Part shown: one piece after another, positions 50,028 through 53,956 of the stretch
How positions within the stretch are numbered: position 1 is the stretch's first letter
How the letters are laid out: the number at the start of each line of letters is the position of its first letter
Assembly (NCBI GenBank): GCA_049969715.1
Contig: JBMFOH010000008.1
Coordinates: forward strand, 1-53,956
Reading direction: 5' to 3'
Origin: JBMFOH01 sp049969715 [NCBI: bacterium]
GTDB taxonomy: Bacteria > DUMJ01
DNA length: 53,956 nt
The notes under the pieces: generated by a model
Databases searched by the model: none
What the model saw: the letters and a program-made list of their open reading frames with translations, nothing else
Told to the model about the DNA's origin: nothing
Position numbers and translations under genes: made by a program

Positions 50028-52573
50028 ACAGTATGGAAGAAATCAGAAAAGCATTAAAAGATACTAAGATTTTCATTATTCCATACGCCCATTGTGATTG
50101 GGCGTGGACTCATACAAGAAAATGGCATAGAGAAAGATATGCCAGCATAATAAATTCTATTCTAGAGATTCTTGAAAATTATCCCCAATTTAGATGGTAT
50201 ATGGATAATTATAAGATGGAATTAACCCCATTCTTAGAAAAATATCCAGGAAAGATTGAAAGACTTAAGGAATTTGTTAAAGAAGGTAAGATTGGTGTCT
50301 GTGGAGGATACGCTAACGTAAGACCTAATATGGTAGGAGAGGAGACATTCATAAGAAACCTTGTTATTGGGAGGAAATATTTTAAGAATCTTTTCCCTGA
50401 TGCTGATCTTTCTGTTCATGCAGATGCGGTAGATGTAGCTCTCGGACATCCTCAAATGCCTCAGATTTTAAGAAAGGCTGGATATAAATATTTTAGATGC
50501 TGGAGGCCACATGAGGTAATGACAGTGAAAGGAATCCCTAACGAATTCATATGGAAAGGGCTAGATGGAAGTGAGATCCTAGTGAGTAGAGGTAGCTATG
50601 CTGGCTTAGGACAGAAAGAATTGGCAGAACTAGATTACAAAAAGGATTGGGAAAAGACTCTTTATACTCTGTATGAGTTAGAATTAGAGTATATACTTTC
50701 TACCTCTAAAACAAAACTTCTTTGGGTAAGTCATGGAATGGACGATATGCTTCCATTGAGAACATATCCTGGACAAGATGAGCTTCCAATAGACCTTATT
50801 GGTATAGTAGAAGAATGGAATAGGCAAGAGAAAACACCGATGATTTTTGCTACTCCTTTAGAGTTCTATAAAGCGTTAGAAAATATTAGAGAAGCATTGC
50901 CTACGATAGAAGGAACAATAGATCCATGTGATGTCTGTTATAATGCAGCATGGAATGGAGAGAAAGGTTTGTGGGCACTGAGATATAAAGGAGATTGTGC
51001 TCTTGTAGAAGCAGAGAAGTGGAACACTATTTCTAGTATGTTCACTAGAGATAACACTAATTACCAAAGCTTGTGGGAAGACCTATTAACCTCCTCTGCT
51101 CATGCTACTCAGTGGCTTTTCGAAGAAGACTTCCAAGAAATCTACTCGTTAGCTTCTAGAGTTGTATCTGAAGGAGTTTATTCAAGAAACAAGGCGTTAA
51201 GAGATATAATGTTCCATATAGATATTCCAGAGAATTGTTCCGCGGTAATATTCAATTCGTTAAGTTTTAAGTATGACCCTTTAGTAAAAATTACTCTCCC
51301 AGTATCAAATATAGATAAGGTCCAACTAAAAGATGGCAATAACAATATTATTCCTTTTCAGGTTCTTAAGAATTATATCTGGCCAGAAAAAGTATGGGAA
51401 TGGGATGTATTAGCTCGGATAGACCTTCCTTCTCTAGGATATAACATAATAAAGATAGAAGAGTCTGAAAAGAGTCACATATTAAAAGGGTCTCCAAGGC
51501 TAGATATAAAACTAGAAGCAGGTAGAGTTGTTGAAATCATAGATAATAAGACAAAGAATACATACAAAGCTTCTGGAAATACTCCTTGGAATCATCTTCG
51601 CTATTATGGGGTTGATACAGAAGGTGGAGTACTACATGTAGGACCCATTACGGGTTGTTGTGATGTTCAGTGGCATAAGTATGAAGTTATAGAGGAAGGA
51701 CCTCTAAGATGGGCTTATAGATTATGGGGTAACATAGGGGGTCATAATGTAGTCCAAGATATAATGCTATTTGATAAGGAGGATAGGATAGAATTTTTGA
51801 CCGAGGTTGATTGGAAGGGTGGAAATGGATTTTTATTAGCTATGATCCCTCTCGATAGTCAGGGAGAATTATTAGGGGATATCCCATTTGGTATAGAGAG
51901 AAAGCCTATTGAAAGTGAGCCTTATGGTAAGTTACCTGGTAAAGGTTGGGATAATATACATAGGCAGAGAGAAGGGATGTTCTTTGCAAAGAGTTTTGTT
52001 ATCCATAAGGGGAAGAATTATTCCACTGTTTTCTGGAATATTAATGGTGATAGATACTTTATATATGACAAAAAATTAAATACCTTAGGACATATTTTAA
52101 TAAATAGTATTGTTAGACCACAAGGAACTTGGGAGGAGCATGTAAATTCCTTCATAGAAGGGATAGGGAGACATCTGTTTTCTTACTCTATAAAAGTAAG
52201 TAGGGACGAAATAGACGAATCTGAAACGGTAAAAACATCTCTTAAACTAAAGAATAATCCTGTAGTACTTGATCCTCAAAGGGGATTAGACAAAGCACTT
52301 CCGCCCTATTATAGTTTTCTTTCTCTTATACCAGAAGATATTGTGGTTTCAGCAATTTATAGAGAGGGAGAAGATATAATTATAAGGTTATTTGAGCCTG
52401 TGGGGAAGAAACGAGAAGTAAGATTACATACATACTTTAATTTTAAAGAAGTATTCCCAGAAGACTTTATAGGTAATCACCTAGAAGAACCTTCTATCAG
52501 ATTGAAAGATAAGGAGATCTCTTTCGAGATAAAACCATACGAAATAGTTACATTAAGAGGGAGATTGAGATGA
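50024..52573 (+). CDS. Glycoside hydrolase family 38 (alpha-mannosidase family), second copy
   Basis: Zinc glycosidase of 849 residues without a signal peptide. His23 and Asp25 in AHCDWAW, the nucleophile candidate Asp137 in DVALGHPQMP and His360 in SSAHATQW correspond to the GH38 zinc and catalytic positions. The C-terminal part ends in EIVTLRGRLR after a beta-rich domain. Apart from these motifs it shares little obvious sequence with the first GH38 gene, so it is not a recent duplicate and probably has a different substrate. It overlaps both the isomerase and the acetyltransferase genes by 4 bases. Confidence 0.87.
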   Translation: MNSMEEIRKALKDTKIFIIPYAHCDWAWTHTRKWHRERYASIINSILEILENYPQFRWYMDNYKMELTPFLEKYPGKIERLKEFVKEGKIGVCGGYANVRPNMVGEETFIRNLVIGRKYFKNLFPDADLSVHADAVDVALGHPQMPQILRKAGYKYFRCWRPHEVMTVKGIPNEFIWKGLDGSEILVSRGSYAGLGQKELAELDYKKDWEKTLYTLYELELEYILSTSKTKLLWVSHGMDDMLPLRTYPGQDELPIDLIGIVEEWNRQEKTPMIFATPLEFYKALENIREALPTIEGTIDPCDVCYNAAWNGEKGLWALRYKGDCALVEAEKWNTISSMFTRDNTNYQSLWEDLLTSSAHATQWLFEEDFQEIYSLASRVVSEGVYSRNKALRDIMFHIDIPENCSAVIFNSLSFKYDPLVKITLPVSNIDKVQLKDGNNNIIPFQVLKNYIWPEKVWEWDVLARIDLPSLGYNIIKIEESEKSHILKGSPRLDIKLEAGRVVEIIDNKTKNTYKASGNTPWNHLRYYGVDTEGGVLHVGPITGCCDVQWHKYEVIEEGPLRWAYRLWGNIGGHNVVQDIMLFDKEDRIEFLTEVDWKGGNGFLLAMIPLDSQGELLGDIPFGIERKPIESEPYGKLPGKGWDNIHRQREGMFFAKSFVIHKGKNYSTVFWNINGDRYFIYDKKLNTLGHILINSIVRPQGTWEEHVNSFIEGIGRHLFSYSIKVSRDEIDESETVKTSLKLKNNPVVLDPQRGLDKALPPYYSFLSLIPEDIVVSAIYREGEDIIIRLFEPVGKKREVRLHTYFNFKEVFPEDFIGNHLEEPSIRLKDKEISFEIKPYEIVTLRGRLR

Positions 52574-53073
52574 ATGAAGTGATAGAAAGAGAAACTCCTA
52601 TAGGGAAAGTTAAGATTAGGCCACTATCTAAAGATGATTTTGAAATTCTCTATGAACTCTTTACAGCTATTACTGATACTGATAGATATTTTTTCCATCC
52701 TCATCCTTTCGACAAAGAAACAGCTAAGAAGCTTATTGAAGAGGTAGGGAATTCTAATGTTCTTAGAGTACTTGTAATTCTTCCCTCTGGAGAAAGAGAA
52801 TTAGCCATTGGATATGGATTCCTTTGGGATTTGAATACTGAAGTACCGAGTCTTGGAATATACATTCGTAACGGCTATCAGAATAAGAAACTAGGGCATA
52901 TTTTGATGGAATACCTTATAGAAACTGCTAAAAAATTAAATAAAAAGGGGATAGCTTTAACAGTTTATGAGGATAATAAGAAAGCTTTTCATCTTTATCA
53001 AAAGATGGGTTTTAAAGTAAAGAGAGTTATATACTGTATGGAGCTTGGTCTATATGAAAATTCTAGCGATTGA
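52570..53073 (+). CDS. GNAT family N-acetyltransferase
   Basis: A 167-residue acetyl-CoA-dependent acyltransferase. The acetyl-CoA-binding motif A is seen in LGIYIRNGYQNKKLGHILM and motif B in ALTVYEDNKKAFHLYQKMGF. The acceptor is unknown; given the neighbouring aminotransferase, an amino sugar is possible, but the family also acetylates proteins and antibiotics. It overlaps the GH38 gene by 4 bases and the kinase by 20. Confidence 0.85.
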   Translation: MNEVIERETPIGKVKIRPLSKDDFEILYELFTAITDTDRYFFHPHPFDKETAKKLIEEVGNSNVLRVLVILPSGERELAIGYGFLWDLNTEVPSLGIYIRNGYQNKKLGHILMEYLIETAKKLNKKGIALTVYEDNKKAFHLYQKMGFKVKRVIYCMELGLYENSSD

Positions 53074-53956
53074 TTTAGGTACTACAGGATGTAAAGTAGG
53101 TATTTTTGACCCAGAAAGGCTTACACTTATAGAAGAAGCTTATAGAGAATATCCACTTATAGTGATCTCTTCTAAAGAGATAGAACAGGATGCAACTCTT
53201 TGGTGGGATCTTGTGAAAACGTTAATAAAAGAGGTAATTAAAAATGCGAGGATAGAACCAAAAGAGATAAGAGCACTAGGTATATCCTCTCAGGGGATAT
53301 CATTTGTCCCTGTAGATAGAGGCTTTAATCCCATATACAATGCTATAAGTTGGCTTGATACTAGGGCAATAATAGAGACCAAAACAATAGAAGAAAAGTT
53401 CTCCTTTACCGAGATCTTTAAGAAAACTGGGAAAAGGTTAAATCCTGCTTATGTATTACCTAAGCTTATATGGCTTAAAAAGAATAGACCTGATATTTAT
53501 GATAAAGCTTATAAATTTCTAATGGGAGAAGATTTCATAATAGCGAAACTTACTGGAATTCCTGTGACTGATCACTCTATGGCATCTGGAACCCTCCTCT
53601 ATGATATCGAAAGACAGGATTGGTGTATGGAATTATTAGAGACCTTTGGAATCCCTATAGAGAAACTCCCTAGTCTTTCATGGGGAGGAGAAGTAATAGG
53701 ATATATTAGAAACGACATAACTCAAGAACTAAACTTAGAAAGCGATACACTAGTAGTCTTAGGAGGACAAGATCAAAAATGTGGGGTATTTGGAGCAGGA
53801 CTTATTAAAGAGGACTCTACTGTTTCGATCTCCTTTGGAACAGCTATAGCTGTAAGTAGAGTTATAGGCACCCCTATACTAGATCCTCTTATGAGGATTC
53901 CTTGCTTTTCCTATTTAATTCCCCATCAGTATATCCTAGAAGGAGTAATTGGTACT
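53054..53956 (+). CDS. FGGY family carbohydrate kinase (3' end outside window)
   Basis: ATP-dependent sugar kinase, 301 codons visible with an uninterrupted frame to the window end, out of about 500 expected. The N-terminal phosphate-binding loop IDLGTTGCKVGIFD, the substrate-site ISSQGI and WLDTRA, and GGQDQKCGVFGAG are typical of xylulokinase, fuculokinase and relatives; the substrate subfamily cannot be set from this. It starts within the acetyltransferase gene. With the isomerase and aldolase it completes an isomerase-kinase-aldolase set. Confidence 0.92.
   Translation, partial: MKILAIDLGTTGCKVGIFDPERLTLIEEAYREYPLIVISSKEIEQDATLWWDLVKTLIKEVIKNARIEPKEIRALGISSQGISFVPVDRGFNPIYNAISWLDTRAIIETKTIEEKFSFTEIFKKTGKRLNPAYVLPKLIWLKKNRPDIYDKAYKFLMGEDFIIAKLTGIPVTDHSMASGTLLYDIERQDWCMELLETFGIPIEKLPSLSWGGEVIGYIRNDITQELNLESDTLVVLGGQDQKCGVFGAGLIKEDSTVSISFGTAIAVSRVIGTPILDPLMRIPCFSYLIPHQYILEGVIGT

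Noticed and set aside
1-53956. CRISPR arrays, tRNA or rRNA genes, and riboswitches
   Set aside because: No regularly spaced repeats, no cloverleaf-like or rRNA-like sequence and no known riboswitch core was recognised in the intergenic regions, which are nearly all very short.

Overview
The window is 53,956 bases of AT-rich, gene-dense bacterial DNA with heavy use of AGA/AGG arginine and ATA isoleucine codons and very short intergenic gaps. That style, together with two ABC importers, carbohydrate-active enzymes and a stand-alone methionyl-tRNA synthetase tRNA-binding module, suggests a thermophilic, fermentative, heterotrophic bacterium. An LptB-type ATPase next to FtsEX and a murein hydrolase activator suggests an outer membrane. 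I cannot place the organism: Dictyoglomota, Caldisericota, Atribacterota or a similar deep lineage would all fit, and no rRNA is present.

Layout. (1) 153-1004: aldo/keto reductase with its own promoter. (2) 1090-10665: a block starting at rplS and running through lepB, rnhB, yraN-type nuclease, comM, dprA, topA, trmFO and xerC to a sugar-nucleotide epimerase; every junction from rplS to xerC overlaps. (3) 10486-11583, minus: a secreted zinc phospholipase C/S1-P1-like protein whose 3' end overlaps the epimerase by 180 bp. (4) 11701-13587: a divergent operon with a pyruvate-kinase C-terminal-domain protein, a Gfo/Idh/MocA oxidoreductase and a 52-residue rubredoxin. (5) 17155-13625, minus: DUF1292 protein, metG, a separate tRNA-binding module, tatD and comF. 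(6) 17283-36324, plus: a 19-kb gene train with a dipeptide importer, pheS and pheT, a CvpA-like protein, polX, split transketolase, ftsE, ftsX, an EnvC-like activator, a C-terminal processing protease, a divergent polysaccharide deacetylase, lptB and proB. (7) 36511-38428: a radical SAM and short-chain dehydrogenase pair. (8) 38429-38878: a 450-bp gene-free boundary with hairpins and a strong promoter. (9) 38879-53956 (open end): a carbohydrate island.

The carbohydrate island is the most interesting part. Behind a DeoR-type regulator it has a class III aminotransferase, a Gfo/Idh oxidoreductase, a three-component sugar importer, two very different GH38 (alpha-mannosidase family) hydrolases, a class I aldolase, an L-fucose-isomerase-family protein, a GNAT acetyltransferase and an FGGY kinase cut by the window edge. 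The inferred flow is import of a glycoside, cleavage by the GH38 enzymes, aldose-to-ketose isomerisation, phosphorylation and retro-aldol cleavage, with a side branch that oxidises, aminates or acetylates a sugar. The substrate cannot be read from sequence. The importer's binding-protein gene seems to lack one A in its signal-peptide start, so as written it is frameshifted.

Regulatory signals: six of the seven promoters recognised here carry an extended -10 (TGN before the -10 hexamer), most of them with poor -35 boxes. Hairpins sit between the binding-protein and permease genes of both importers, and a bidirectional terminator separates the rubredoxin and comF operons. No tRNA, rRNA, CRISPR array or intact insertion sequence was seen.
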